Below are positions 34,009-42,608 of a DNA stretch of 64,000 bases, piece after piece. Within the stretch, counting starts at the first letter, position 1; every line of letters begins with the position of its first letter. Where the stretch lies: assembly GCA_016192145.1 (NCBI GenBank), contig JACPUT010000006.1, forward strand, positions 620,001 to 684,000, written 5' to 3'. The position numbers and the translations under genes are program-made. The notes under the pieces were generated by a model. It was not told the DNA's origin. It did no database searches and saw only the letters and a program-made list of their open reading frames with translations. The stretch is from Acidobacteriota bacterium (lineage in GTDB: Bacteria; Acidobacteriota; Holophagae; Holophagales; Holophagaceae).

Positions 34009-36453
34009 ATGTCCCGCATGCACTCGCGCCGCACCCATGGCCCGCTGTCGGCCCTGGCCCTTGCCCTCGTCCTGGGCGCCGGCTCCCTCAGCGCCGGCAA
34101 CCCCCAGCTTCCCCCCACCCAGCTCAAGGCCCTCAAGGCCCAGCAGCCCGCCCGCGTGGCCCAGGCCCAGCAACGGCTCCTGGCGCAGCGGGCCCAACTC
34201 GGGCTCGACGACCGCTCCGATTTCGTTCCGCTCCATCCCTTCACCAATGAGCAGGGCCGCACCGTCACCCGCTTCAAGCAGACCTTCGCGGGTCAGCGGG
34301 TATGGGGTGCCAGCGCCGTGGTCCACACCGAGGCCGAAGGCACCTCCCGCATCCTGCCCCAGGGCGTGAAGGCGGGGATCAACCTGGAAGGCGCCGCGCC
34401 CCGCCTGGGCGCCGAGGAAGCCAAGGCCCTGGCCCTACGCAACCTCGCCCCCAAGGCCGGCCTCGCGGCCGCCCAGGTGAAGGTGGAGCAAGTCGTCTTC
34501 CCCACCCGCTTCACGGGCGGGCTCGCCACGAAGCGCGACGCCAAGCGGGGCGTCACCGTGGTCGACCCCGCCATGAGCGTGTGGGCCAAGGCCCCCACGG
34601 CGCCCTACGTGTGGGCCTACGAGGTGCGCACCCTCCTGGCCAACCGGCAGGATGGGCATCAGGAGATCACCTACATCGTCGATGGCGACACCGGCGCCAT
34701 CCTGCGCAAGTGGAACGCCATCCAGCCCCTCGAGGCACTGGATGACACCCCGGCCCAGGGCACGGGCCAGAGCTACTTCCGCGGCACCGTGCCCCTCTCC
34801 ACCGCCCAGGCCGGGGATGGAACCTTCTCCCTGGTGGCCAAGGATCGCGGCACGCTGCCCCAGCCCTACTTCGAGTCCCAGGGCTTCACGCAGATGGGCC
34901 TCACCACCTGCTACGGAACCGTGGACTTCAACGTCGGGGCCCTGGGCTTCGAACCCTACATCGGCCATGCCACGAACACCTGGGGCGATGGCACGCTCCT
35001 TCCATTGGCCTTCGATTCCTCCGTGGGTGCCCTCCTCGATTTGAACGGGGATGGCAGCCTCGGCTGGCTCAGGGGCGCATTGACCCCGACCGGCGAAACC
35101 AACGCCGTGGATGCCCACTACGGGCTCTCCACCACCTGGGATTTCTACACGAACGTCTTCGGCCGCGATGGCATCGATGGCCAAGGCACCTCCACCTTCG
35201 CCATCGTGCATCCCATCGAATTGAGCTGGTGGTACGGCATCGTGCCCATGATCGACAACGCCTACTGGGCCCCCTGGTACTTCGGGATGGTGTTCGGCGA
35301 GGGCGGATCCCCGGCCTTCGGTGACAACGGGGTCTTCACGGCCACGACGGAACTCGATATCACGGGCCATGAGCTCACCCATGGCGTCACCCAGGAGACG
35401 GCGGGCCTGATCTACGAGGGGCAGTCCGGCGGTCTCAACGAGGCCACCTCCGACATCCTCGGCAAGATGGTGCAGGCCTACGCCGATGGCGGCGCCACCG
35501 GCACGGCCATCCCCGACTTCACCCCGGGCGATCTGGCGGCCTGGGAGGTGGGCCACAACGCGGTGGTGGGCCATCCCCTGCGCGCCATGTACAAGCCCAG
35601 CGTCGATGGCATCAGCGCCAACGAGTGGTACGACGGCATCGATGGCCTGGATGTGCACTACAGCAGCGGGCCCGTGAACCGCTTCTACTACTTCCTCGCC
35701 ATGGGCGCCTCCGCCAACACCGCCAGCGAGAGCCACAGCGTCTACCTCCCCGGGGGCATGACCGGCCTCGGCAATGAGAAGGCGGCCCGCATCTGGTACA
35801 AGGCCCTCACCGAGTACCTGGCTTCCGATGCGGATTTCCTGGCGGCGCGGGAGGCCTCCATCACGGCGGCCCTGGATCTCTACACGCAATCCGAGGCGGA
35901 CGCGGTCAGGCGGGCCTGGGCGGCCGTGAACGTGGGCGAAGCCCCGGGGCAGGCCCAGCGGGTGCGGATCCGCTTCCCCGAGACCCACCCCTTGGGTTCC
36001 TTCATCGGGGATCGGGCCGTGCCCGAGGGCATCCTCGGGCGCACCCAGATCCTGCCCATCGCCACCACCGTGCGCCTCCAGACCACCGTGGAACACACGA
36101 CGGATACCGGGGTCATGCTCTCCTTCGATGATCCCCGGTTCGGAAGCCAGGCCGGCACGATCGGCACCGACGGCACCTGGACCACCCCCAACTTCACCTT
36201 CTACATGGATCTCCTGCCCATGGTGGCCCGCTCCCACGCGGACCCCACGCAATACGCCAAGGCCAACATGCTCCTGGCGAACCTGGATGGGGACATGGAT
36301 TCGGAGCAGGATGCCCTCGACCTGGGCATGACCGCCATGGTGTGGGGCTGCCCCAACGCGCCCCAGCAGGCGGCGCGCACGGCTGGCATGGGTGACGATT
36401 GGGATTTCGCCTTCTTCACCGAGGCTTTCCACAACGCCTGGCTGCCCCGCTAG
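34009..36453 (+). CDS. Secreted M4 metalloprotease with dockerin-like C-terminal loop (2)
   Basis: 814 residues; AGGAG precedes ATG 34009. Signal peptide (to about 29), FTP-type propeptide, M4 domain with canonical zinc ligands H454-ELT-H458 and E478 (GGLNEATSD), followed by the active-site His region (DVHYSSGPVNRFYY). A beta-rich C-terminal region contains DGDMDSEQDALD (760-771), a perfect dockerin-type calcium loop, and the protein ends NAWLPR, as the first protease does. Catalytic parts are closer to thermolysin than those of copy 1. Secreted protease. Confidence 0.88.
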   Translation: MSRMHSRRTHGPLSALALALVLGAGSLSAGNPQLPPTQLKALKAQQPARVAQAQQRLLAQRAQLGLDDRSDFVPLHPFTNEQGRTVTRFKQTFAGQRVWGASAVVHTEAEGTSRILPQGVKAGINLEGAAPRLGAEEAKALALRNLAPKAGLAAAQVKVEQVVFPTRFTGGLATKRDAKRGVTVVDPAMSVWAKAPTAPYVWAYEVRTLLANRQDGHQEITYIVDGDTGAILRKWNAIQPLEALDDTPAQGTGQSYFRGTVPLSTAQAGDGTFSLVAKDRGTLPQPYFESQGFTQMGLTTCYGTVDFNVGALGFEPYIGHATNTWGDGTLLPLAFDSSVGALLDLNGDGSLGWLRGALTPTGETNAVDAHYGLSTTWDFYTNVFGRDGIDGQGTSTFAIVHPIELSWWYGIVPMIDNAYWAPWYFGMVFGEGGSPAFGDNGVFTATTELDITGHELTHGVTQETAGLIYEGQSGGLNEATSDILGKMVQAYADGGATGTAIPDFTPGDLAAWEVGHNAVVGHPLRAMYKPSVDGISANEWYDGIDGLDVHYSSGPVNRFYYFLAMGASANTASESHSVYLPGGMTGLGNEKAARIWYKALTEYLASDADFLAAREASITAALDLYTQSEADAVRRAWAAVNVGEAPGQAQRVRIRFPETHPLGSFIGDRAVPEGILGRTQILPIATTVRLQTTVEHTTDTGVMLSFDDPRFGSQAGTIGTDGTWTTPNFTFYMDLLPMVARSHADPTQYAKANMLLANLDGDMDSEQDALDLGMTAMVWGCPNAPQQAARTAGMGDDWDFAFFTEAFHNAWLPR

Positions 36454-36514
36454 GCCCTTCGGAGTGAGGTCCCGCTTCCCACCTCGGGAGGCGGGCCTTG
36501 CCTTTGGATCCACC

Positions 36515-37222
36515 ATGCATCGAACCCATGACCAGAGTTTCAGGGTTTTCCTCCACCTGGGCCGCATGCAGGCCCGCAGGGAATCCATGGCGGTCCCCTC
36601 GGATGAGGCCGAAGTGGCTCCTACCGAGGCCCTGGATCTCATGGCCCGGAGCCTCGACCGGGCCGGCGAGGCCCGCACCCGGAAGGACTGGCTCGGATTC
36701 GAGACGGAGCTCCTCCGCTTGGCGAGCGAGACGTTTCGGGCCCTGGAAGCCCACCAGCGGCGCATCGGGTGCGGGACCTTCCACGCCCGAACCCGATGGT
36801 GCTGGGAGTCGCTCTCCAACCCCGGGGCCGCGGGCTCCTGGCCCACCCGGGCCCAGGCCGTGGCCCAGGCGGAATCGGAGCTGCCCCCCGGGGATTCCTA
36901 CCGGGTGGGCCGCCTGGCGCCTTCGCCCCTGCACCGATACGTCCCCAAGACCGAATGGCTGCTGGGCCAGATGAGGGACCGCGCCCGCCTCGAGCACGCC
37001 GTTCCCGATCTGGAATGGCCCCAGCTGGATTTCCAACAGCACCAGGAACTCCAGGGCTACCTGGAGGGGCTCATGGTGGCCTTCCTGGAGCGGGAGGGAC
37101 TCACGCTGGCCCTGGCCCAGTGGGTGGACATGGAGGTGCATCAAGTTTCGCGAAGTTCCCCGGCGGCGGTTACATCAACGACCTGGGCGTCTTCAAGCTC
37201 ACCAACAAGAACGGCGCCATGA
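36515..37222 (+). CDS. Hypothetical protein, probably truncated at its 3' end
   Basis: Up to 235 residues. ATG 36515 follows a Pro-free intergenic hairpin but has only a weak ribosome site. The text reads as a helical, charged soluble protein (MARSLDRAGEARTRKDW, RRIGCGTFHARTRWCWES) of no known family. From about 37143 the frame runs over a fragment homologous, in another frame, to the lipoproteins upstream, so the last ~25 residues are probably not original and the gene was cut by a rearrangement. Confidence 0.5.
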   Translation: MHRTHDQSFRVFLHLGRMQARRESMAVPSDEAEVAPTEALDLMARSLDRAGEARTRKDWLGFETELLRLASETFRALEAHQRRIGCGTFHARTRWCWESLSNPGAAGSWPTRAQAVAQAESELPPGDSYRVGRLAPSPLHRYVPKTEWLLGQMRDRARLEHAVPDLEWPQLDFQQHQELQGYLEGLMVAFLEREGLTLALAQWVDMEVHQVSRSSPAAVTSTTWASSSSPTRTAP

Positions 37223-37567
37223 ACATCTACGGGGAACTCGCCACCAAGGATGTCACCGCGCTCGTCGGCGGACTGAAGGAAGGGGGCCGCGTCCTCAGCG
37301 TGGGGGCCTTCCAGAAGGACCGCCGCTGGCCCTCCCAGGCCCTGGATCGGGCCCTCTTCCAGATCGCCATCGATCTCGACGCCACCCAGGCCGCGGGCCT
37401 TGCCGCCGGTACGGAGATCCCCCTGACCTTCCTCAGGGCCCGGAGCATCCCCGACTACATCGGCGACAACCCCCAAGGATCCCAACGCGAATCGCGCGAC
37501 CTGGGCTTACGACTACCGCATCGACGACGTGCAGGTGGCCGTGGGTAAGCTGGCGGTGGGGAATTAG
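37147..37567 (+). pseudogene. Broken third copy of the cohesin-like lipoprotein
   Basis: Reads FAKFPGGGYINDLGVFKL ... ALVGGLKEGGRVLSVGAFQKDRR ... LFQIAIDLDATQAAGLAAGT ... FLRARSIPDYIGDN, a match to the C-terminal two thirds of the two lipoproteins. The signal peptide, lipobox and first strands are missing. Near 37473, in a run of five C, the frame shifts: the conserved ending continues in another frame as DYRIDDVQVAVGKLAVGN with stop at 37565-37567. Truncated plus frameshifted. Confidence 0.75.
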
Positions 37568-37590
37568 CAGGGCGCTTCCAAATACCCGAT

Positions 37591-37638
37591 GAAAATCTCA
37601 CCCCCGAGGGCGTGAGCGCCTTTGGTGGTGAGATTTTC
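37591..37638. terminator. Hairpin, likely terminator of the protease/lipoprotein region
   Basis: GAAAATCTCACC (37591-37602) pairs perfectly with GGTGAGATTTTC (37627-37638) around a 24-base loop. It lies 24 bases after the pseudogene stop, and AT-rich ends give it terminator character in either direction. Confidence 0.5.
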
Positions 37639-37730
37639 TGGTTCATCGCGGAATTCCAGGGTGGCGTTCAGACTTAACGCAATCCAGGGATCCCCCACTT
37701 GGAACCACGGGACCCGAGCCGTCGTAAAAG

Positions 37731-38017
37731 CAGGACACAGAGGACACAGAGGGCGCTACGCGCTTACACGGAGGACACGGAGGGCCGCCGACCCAGTGCG
37801 TGCCCACCGCCTGAGGATTCTCCGGCGTCATCGGCTCGGCACCACGGTCAGGTCCCGGCGCGAAGCGCCCCTGGGACGCATGCGGCCCAGGATCCAGGAG
37901 CGGGCCAAGGCGGCCCTTAGGTGGGCCGCCCGGGCCCGCACCTGGATGGGGCCTGCCCGTGAGGATGGGGCGGCGGCCCTCTGTGTCCTCTGTGCTCGCT
38001 CCGTGTCCTCTGTGTCC
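37731..38017. repeat. Inverted repeat C: tandem AGGACACAG-type units
   Basis: The left arm (37731-37800) contains GGACACAGA units and GACACGGAGG variants. The right arm (about 37971-38017) is the reverse complement (CCTCTGTGT, TCCGTGTCC). About 170 bases of GC-rich sequence without a reading frame separate them. The element fills most of the 550-base gap between the lipoprotein pseudogene and the EAL gene. Same design as elements A and B. Confidence 0.8.
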
Positions 38018-38118
38018 AGCCTCTTTCCAGCGAACTGCGGGAGAATCTGGAAGGGCCCTGCGCCCGGCCTTCCCCGGCCTCCCGTGAAGAACCCTTTTTA
38101 TGGGTCTCAGGCTGGGCC

Positions 38119-39678
38119 TCAGGCCGTCCTCGTCTTCGATTTCCGATCGACTCCCCGGCGCACCGGCAGGGGGGCCGTCACCTCGTCGCCCAAGGGGCGG
38201 TCGCCTTCGAGGAAGGCCTTGGCGGCCATGGATTCCAGCAGCGACTCGAAGGCGTCGGCGGGCAGGGGCCGGCCCAGCAGGAAGCCCTGGAGCACGTCGC
38301 AGCCCAGCAGCTCCAGCATGTCGCGCTGCCCTTCCGTCTCCACGCCCTCGGCGACCACCTGCAGGTTGAGGTTGTGGGCGAGCTGGATCACGGCGCGCAC
38401 GATGTGCTCGCTGGAGATGTCGGGCTTCTCGGCGAGCAGCGCGGCGGTGAAGGACTGATCGATCTTCAGCGTGGTGATGGGCAGGCGCTGGAGGTAGCCC
38501 AGGGAGCTGTAGCCCGTGCCGAAGTCGTCGATGGCGATGCGGGTGCCGATCTCGCGCAGGCGATGCAGGGGAAGGATGTCCTCCCGGCCCTGCCGCATGA
38601 CGAGGCTCTCCGTGAGTTCCAGCTCCAGGCTTTCGGGTTTGAGGCCGGATTCGACGAGCGCGCGCACCACGCAGGCATCCCAATCGCCATTGGCGAACTG
38701 CAGGGCGGAGACGTTGACGGCCAGCAGCAGTGGCGAAGGGGCGAGCGCCTGCCACTTGGCCATCTGCTTGCAGGATTCCCGCAATGCCCATTCGCCGATG
38801 GGCAGGATGAGGCGGTTTTCTTCGGCCAAGGGGATGAACTTCACGGGGGGCACGGCGCCCAGCAGGGGGTGGTTCCAGCGGATGAGGGCCTCGGCGCCGG
38901 CCAGGCGCCCATCCATGTGGAACTGGGGCTGGTAGTACATCTGCAGCTCGCCGTTGGCGAGGGCGTCGCGGAGGCACTGCTCCAGCTCCTGGCGCTCCAG
39001 GGAAACGGCGTTGAGGGTGCTGGTGAAGCACTCCATGCGGTTGCCGCCCCGCTCCTTCGCGCGGTACATGGCGCTCTCGGCGTGGGCCTGCAGCGTGGAG
39101 GCATCCATGCCATCGTCGGGGTGCACGCAGATGCCGAGGCTGGCGCTCACCTGGAGCCCGCGGCCACCGGCGCGGAAGGGGGAGCGGAAGGCCTCCAGCA
39201 GCTTCTGCCCCACCTTGGTGGCGCTGTAGGAATCCTTCAGCTCGGGCAGGAGGATCAGGAAGCGGTCTCCACCCATGCAAGCGAGGGTATCGCCTTGGCG
39301 CAGGGTGCTTTCCAGCCTCCGGGCCACCTGGCAGAGCACGTCGTCGCCCCCGCTGTGACCCAGCAACTCGTTCACGCGTTTGAAGCGATCGAGATCCAGC
39401 ACGAACACGCCCACGGCGCACCCCTGGCGCTGGGCCTGGATGAGGGCCTGATGCAGCCGATCCGTGAAGCGGTGCTGATTGGGCAATCCCGTGAGCCCAT
39501 CCAGCTGGGTGGCCTCGGATAGCTTCGCTTCCAATTCCGCGACGCGGGCCTCGGCCAGTCGCAATCGCCCGGCCATATCGAGGCGCTGGATCTCCCGCAT
39601 GAATTGGCGGAGGTCAGGCCTTGGGGAAGGCGTTTCAGGCAAGGGGAAGCTCCAGGTGTTCTGCAGCCTTTTTACCAT
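38119..39678 (-). CDS. GGDEF-EAL protein, probable c-di-GMP phosphodiesterase
   Basis: 519 residues if started at ATG 39678; the true start is uncertain because the ribosome site is poor. An N-terminal helical stretch (coiled coil about 25-60) leads to a GGDEF domain (LTGLPNQHRF, DLDRFKRVN) whose active motif is degenerate, GGDRF. The EAL domain is complete by eye: EALIRWNHP, LELTES, DDFGTGYSSL, KIDQSF and AEGVE. It should therefore hydrolyse c-di-GMP, with the GGDRF domain as a possible GTP sensor. No membrane segment is seen. It is a lone gene. Confidence 0.82.
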   Translation of the reverse strand: MVKRLQNTWSFPLPETPSPRPDLRQFMREIQRLDMAGRLRLAEARVAELEAKLSEATQLDGLTGLPNQHRFTDRLHQALIQAQRQGCAVGVFVLDLDRFKRVNELLGHSGGDDVLCQVARRLESTLRQGDTLACMGGDRFLILLPELKDSYSATKVGQKLLEAFRSPFRAGGRGLQVSASLGICVHPDDGMDASTLQAHAESAMYRAKERGGNRMECFTSTLNAVSLERQELEQCLRDALANGELQMYYQPQFHMDGRLAGAEALIRWNHPLLGAVPPVKFIPLAEENRLILPIGEWALRESCKQMAKWQALAPSPLLLAVNVSALQFANGDWDACVVRALVESGLKPESLELELTESLVMRQGREDILPLHRLREIGTRIAIDDFGTGYSSLGYLQRLPITTLKIDQSFTAALLAEKPDISSEHIVRAVIQLAHNLNLQVVAEGVETEGQRDMLELLGCDVLQGFLLGRPLPADAFESLLESMAAKAFLEGDRPLGDEVTAPLPVRRGVDRKSKTRTA

Positions 39679-39966
39679 CCTCGCGTCAAGAAGCCAGGGA
39701 AAAGCGGCCTTTCCCGTTTCTCCGAACGGGGCCTTCGCGAAGGGTGAAACCGCCAGTCGAATCGCCCGAGCCGGTTGGGTTGGCGGAAGGGCCATTTGAT
39801 CAGGAACTTGCCTCCCTCCCGCCGCCTCTGGGCCTGGCCGCGCCGCGCCAAGGAAGGCGTTTGGTGCCCAGCGAAATGGGGAGCCGCCTCGATGCGACGG
39901 CCTGAGCCACGGCACGCTCCGCCGCTTGGCGTTGATTCGAGCTGGGCCTGGAGGGATGGCTCCTCT

Positions 39967-41019
39967 TCAAGGGCCGGTGGCCCCCACCAGGGAGCTGGGG
40001 GCGATGGGCAGGGCCCGAACCGCCTCCTCGGTGGCCTCGTTCCAGAAGAAGCCGCGGATGGGGCGGCCATCGGCGAGGTAGCGCCCGTGGAGATCATTCT
40101 TCCCCAGGCAGAAGGCCAGGTGCGTGCGCGCGGGCCTGCGGTTGGGATCGATCACCGTGAGCAGGAGGTCCCCGGTCTCCTCGTAGTACCGGTAGCCCGT
40201 CACCACCACCTGATGCACGCGGGAAGGCCAGTCCAGCTTGCCGGGGAGGATGAGGACGGCGAGGGTGGGCTTGGCGAGGAGGTGGGGCTTCAAGGCATCC
40301 CGCCACTCGACCCGGGATCGCGCGCCGATGGAGGGGATGACCTGGAGGGGGCCGGTGGCATCCGGTGCGCTGAGGAAGGCCAGCGCCTTGGCGAGGACTT
40401 CGGGATGGCCCGTGAGCGAGAGCTGCTGCCGCACCCGGATCTCATCGTAGAGCTCCGATCCCGGTTTGGGGGGGAGGGGGTCCGAGGGTGCCGGGACGCC
40501 CTCCTGGAAGCGCCGGAGGCTGGCGGCGCCCATGCCGCCGCAATAGCCCCAATCCTGGCCGCGGAACTCGAAGGGCTGATCGAAGCTGTTGGTGAAGTGG
40601 AAGGTGAACCGGGAATCAAAGGCATGCTCGAGCTCATCGCCGCCGGTCGCCATCCGCTGGGTTGGCCGGGTGACGTCGATGGCCTGATCACCCTCGTCCA
40701 CGGCCAGCCAGCGGTCGAAGGAGGCGAGGAAGGCCTCGCCATCGTGGATCCGGCGCGCCAGCGCGTATTCCACATGCCACCCCGGGGAGGTGCCCCCGTT
40801 GTCATGGCGCAGGCGGATTCCATGGAGCTCGCCCAGATCCGGGATCCCGTAGAGGCGGAAGATATCCACGGCCCCCTGCTCGAAATCGCGACGGAGGCTC
40901 TCCAGCCGGACTTCCGGCGATACGCCCTGGGTGCCCAAGAGGGTGATGAACACCCCGGAATCCGTCCCCGCGCCATGCAGGTCGGAAGTATGGATTTGCA
41001 CTTCATAGGGAATCTTCAT
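39967..41019 (-). CDS. PLAT/LH2-domain protein with papain-like Cys-His features
   Basis: 350 residues; GGAGG lies five bases before ATG 41019. Residues about 1-100 match a PLAT/LH2 beta-sandwich (YEVQIHTSDLHGAGTDSGVF, IRLRHDNGG), a lipid- or protein-binding module rare in bacteria. The C-terminal part contains GQDWGYCGGMGAASLRRF, then HQVVVTGYRYYEE and VIDPNRR, an order (Cys, His, Asp/Asn) like C39/papain-fold peptidases. No signal peptide. Peptidase activity is inference. Confidence 0.6.
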   Translation of the reverse strand: MKIPYEVQIHTSDLHGAGTDSGVFITLLGTQGVSPEVRLESLRRDFEQGAVDIFRLYGIPDLGELHGIRLRHDNGGTSPGWHVEYALARRIHDGEAFLASFDRWLAVDEGDQAIDVTRPTQRMATGGDELEHAFDSRFTFHFTNSFDQPFEFRGQDWGYCGGMGAASLRRFQEGVPAPSDPLPPKPGSELYDEIRVRQQLSLTGHPEVLAKALAFLSAPDATGPLQVIPSIGARSRVEWRDALKPHLLAKPTLAVLILPGKLDWPSRVHQVVVTGYRYYEETGDLLLTVIDPNRRPARTHLAFCLGKNDLHGRYLADGRPIRGFFWNEATEEAVRALPIAPSSLVGATGP

Positions 41020-41230
41020 GACGTCCTCCACCACCCAAGGGGAAGAGCTGCCGCATCGAACAGGCCCGGAAGGGACGCCTGAATCTATTCCCAACACTCC
41101 CGACGCGCTCCTTGGGAACAGGAGGCATTCAGGCAGGCCCAATATGCGTTCTGAAGCGGGTCCGGTCAACGCGGGGAACGGGATCGACGCCGATCCATCC
41201 ACCCGCCAGGATCGGCCCGGATCGCCGGTT

Positions 41231-41698
41231 TCAGCCCAGCGTCGACCAGGCTTCCTTAAGGGTGGCCGCCTTCAGGCCCTGGAGGTAGGCGCGCGCTTCA
41301 TCCGGCAGCGCGGTCGCCAGGGCGGCTTCGAGGACCTGCACCACCTCCGCGGGAGGCACGACCTTCCAGGCCCAATGGCTGGGCTTGTACTTGGATTCGG
41401 GGCCCAGGTGCCTGTGGTCGTTGACGAGGCGCAGGGTCACGAAGGGATCGTAGGGCGGCTCCAGCGTGATCACGGCGCTCGACTCGTCCCGGTTCCAGAG
41501 GTCTTCCAGATGGGCGTTCAGGAAGGCTTCCGCGGAGGCTTTGGGCGCCGACAGAAGGCCGGTGTGTTCGGTCCACAACCCGAAGCGGCCCCGGGGGCCC
41601 CAGCTCTGGATGATGAAGCGGTCCAGCGCGTCGATCCCTTTCCCGCTGTTGCTGGAGCCGTGGTCGGCGGGTTTGGGTGGCGCGGGCTTCACGGACAT
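41231..41698 (-). CDS. Hypothetical soluble protein
   Basis: 155 residues from ATG 41698. The Pro/Lys/Ser-rich N-terminus looks disordered, then a compact domain (FIIQSWGPRGRFGLWTEHTG, VITLEPPYDPFVTLRLV, AWKVVPPAEVVQVLEAAL). No family recognised. It lies between the PLAT gene and a small basic protein gene on the same strand. Confidence 0.55.
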   Translation of the reverse strand: MSVKPAPPKPADHGSSNSGKGIDALDRFIIQSWGPRGRFGLWTEHTGLLSAPKASAEAFLNAHLEDLWNRDESSAVITLEPPYDPFVTLRLVNDHRHLGPESKYKPSHWAWKVVPPAEVVQVLEAALATALPDEARAYLQGLKAATLKEAWSTLG

Positions 41699-41771
41699 GG
41701 AGAACTCCCTGGGTTGGTTATGCACCCCTGAACGCCACGCGTCCACCTCATTGAGCGGTGGACGCAGGATC

Positions 41772-41785
41772 GTGCCCTAGGGCAC
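41772..41785. terminator. Perfect 14-bp palindrome after the small basic protein gene
   Basis: GTGCCCTAGGGCAC is fully self-complementary and lies 20 bases past the stop of the 41806-41949 gene (minus strand). It may be a terminator remnant or a protein-binding palindrome. Confidence 0.3.
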
Positions 41786-41805
41786 AGGTGGCGGAGCCCG
41801 TGACG

Positions 41806-41949
41806 TTACTTCTTTTTCTTGGCCGGGTTCAGCCCGGTGTTCTTGCTGGGGGTGAGCAGGGAACTCCCGGCTTCGCCGGAGCGCGAAGCGGCGGTGGCGC
41901 CGTGGACAATGGCCGGCTTGGCCTTTTTGGGCTTCTTGTCGTTGGACAT
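41806..41949 (-). CDS. Small basic protein of 47 residues
   Basis: Reads MSNDKKPKKAKPAIVHG at the start and ends NPAKKKK. AGAGGA lies six bases before ATG 41949. It is Lys- and Ala-rich with no hydrophobic segment, like small nucleic-acid-binding or disordered proteins. The upstream bases (GGACGTCATG) are the same as before the PLAT gene start at 41019. Confidence 0.55.
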   Translation of the reverse strand: MSNDKKPKKAKPAIVHGATAASRSGEAGSSLLTPSKNTGLNPAKKKK

Positions 41950-42047
41950 GACGTCCTCTCGATGGCCTGGGGAGGAACATCCCCGCAGCCTCTAGGCTCA
42001 GCATAGGCGCATATTCGGGGATGTCTTGGAAATACGGCGCCAGGCCC

Positions 42048-42608
42048 TCAGGACGGGGGCGTGGACGGCGCTTTTTCCAGGTCCCCCTGTCCGCGCAGAC
42101 GCGGACTGGGATCTATGGACCGGTGCGTGAGGTACAACCGCAGATCGAACTCCAGCTGGAAGTAGTCCGGCGCCATGTGGGTGCAGAGCTGGTAGAAGGC
42201 CTTGGAGTGCTCGCCCTCCTTCAGGTGCGCCAGCTCATGCACGAGGATCATCCGGAGGAAGGCGGCGGGGGCCTCCTTGAACACCGTATCCACGTGGATC
42301 TCTCGGCTCGCCTTGAGCTGGCTCCCGTGCACGCGGGACGTCCGCGTGTGCATGCCCAGGGCATCGCGCATCACCTGGAGGCGCGGATCGTACTTCACCT
42401 TGTGCAGGGGCGGCGAGCTGCGGAGGAAGCGGTTCTTGAGCTCCTGGGCCGCCTCGGTGAGCGCCTTGTCCGTGCGCGCCTCGTGGCGCTCCGCATAGCG
42501 GTTCGCCAGGTATTCGCCCAGTCGCCCCTGGGCGATGAGGTTGCGCACTTGGGCTTCCACGGTGGGGCCGTAGCCCGCGAGGTAGATCAGGGGCGGAAGC
42601 TCGCTCAC
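42048..42608 (-). CDS. YgjP/WLM-like metallopeptidase-domain protein
   Basis: 186 residues; GTG start at 42608 overlaps the stop of the CvfB-like gene by four bases. The zinc motif HELAHLKEGEHSKAFYQLC with HMAPDYF after it is that of the M48-related YgjP/SprT-like family (DUF45). Such proteins are thought to be cytoplasmic zinc metallopeptidases, often beside restriction or RNA-related genes. Coupled to an S1-like RNA-binding protein here. Confidence 0.78.
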   Translation of the reverse strand: MSELPPLIYLAGYGPTVEAQVRNLIAQGRLGEYLANRYAERHEARTDKALTEAAQELKNRFLRSSPPLHKVKYDPRLQVMRDALGMHTRTSRVHGSQLKASREIHVDTVFKEAPAAFLRMILVHELAHLKEGEHSKAFYQLCTHMAPDYFQLEFDLRLYLTHRSIDPSPRLRGQGDLEKAPSTPPS

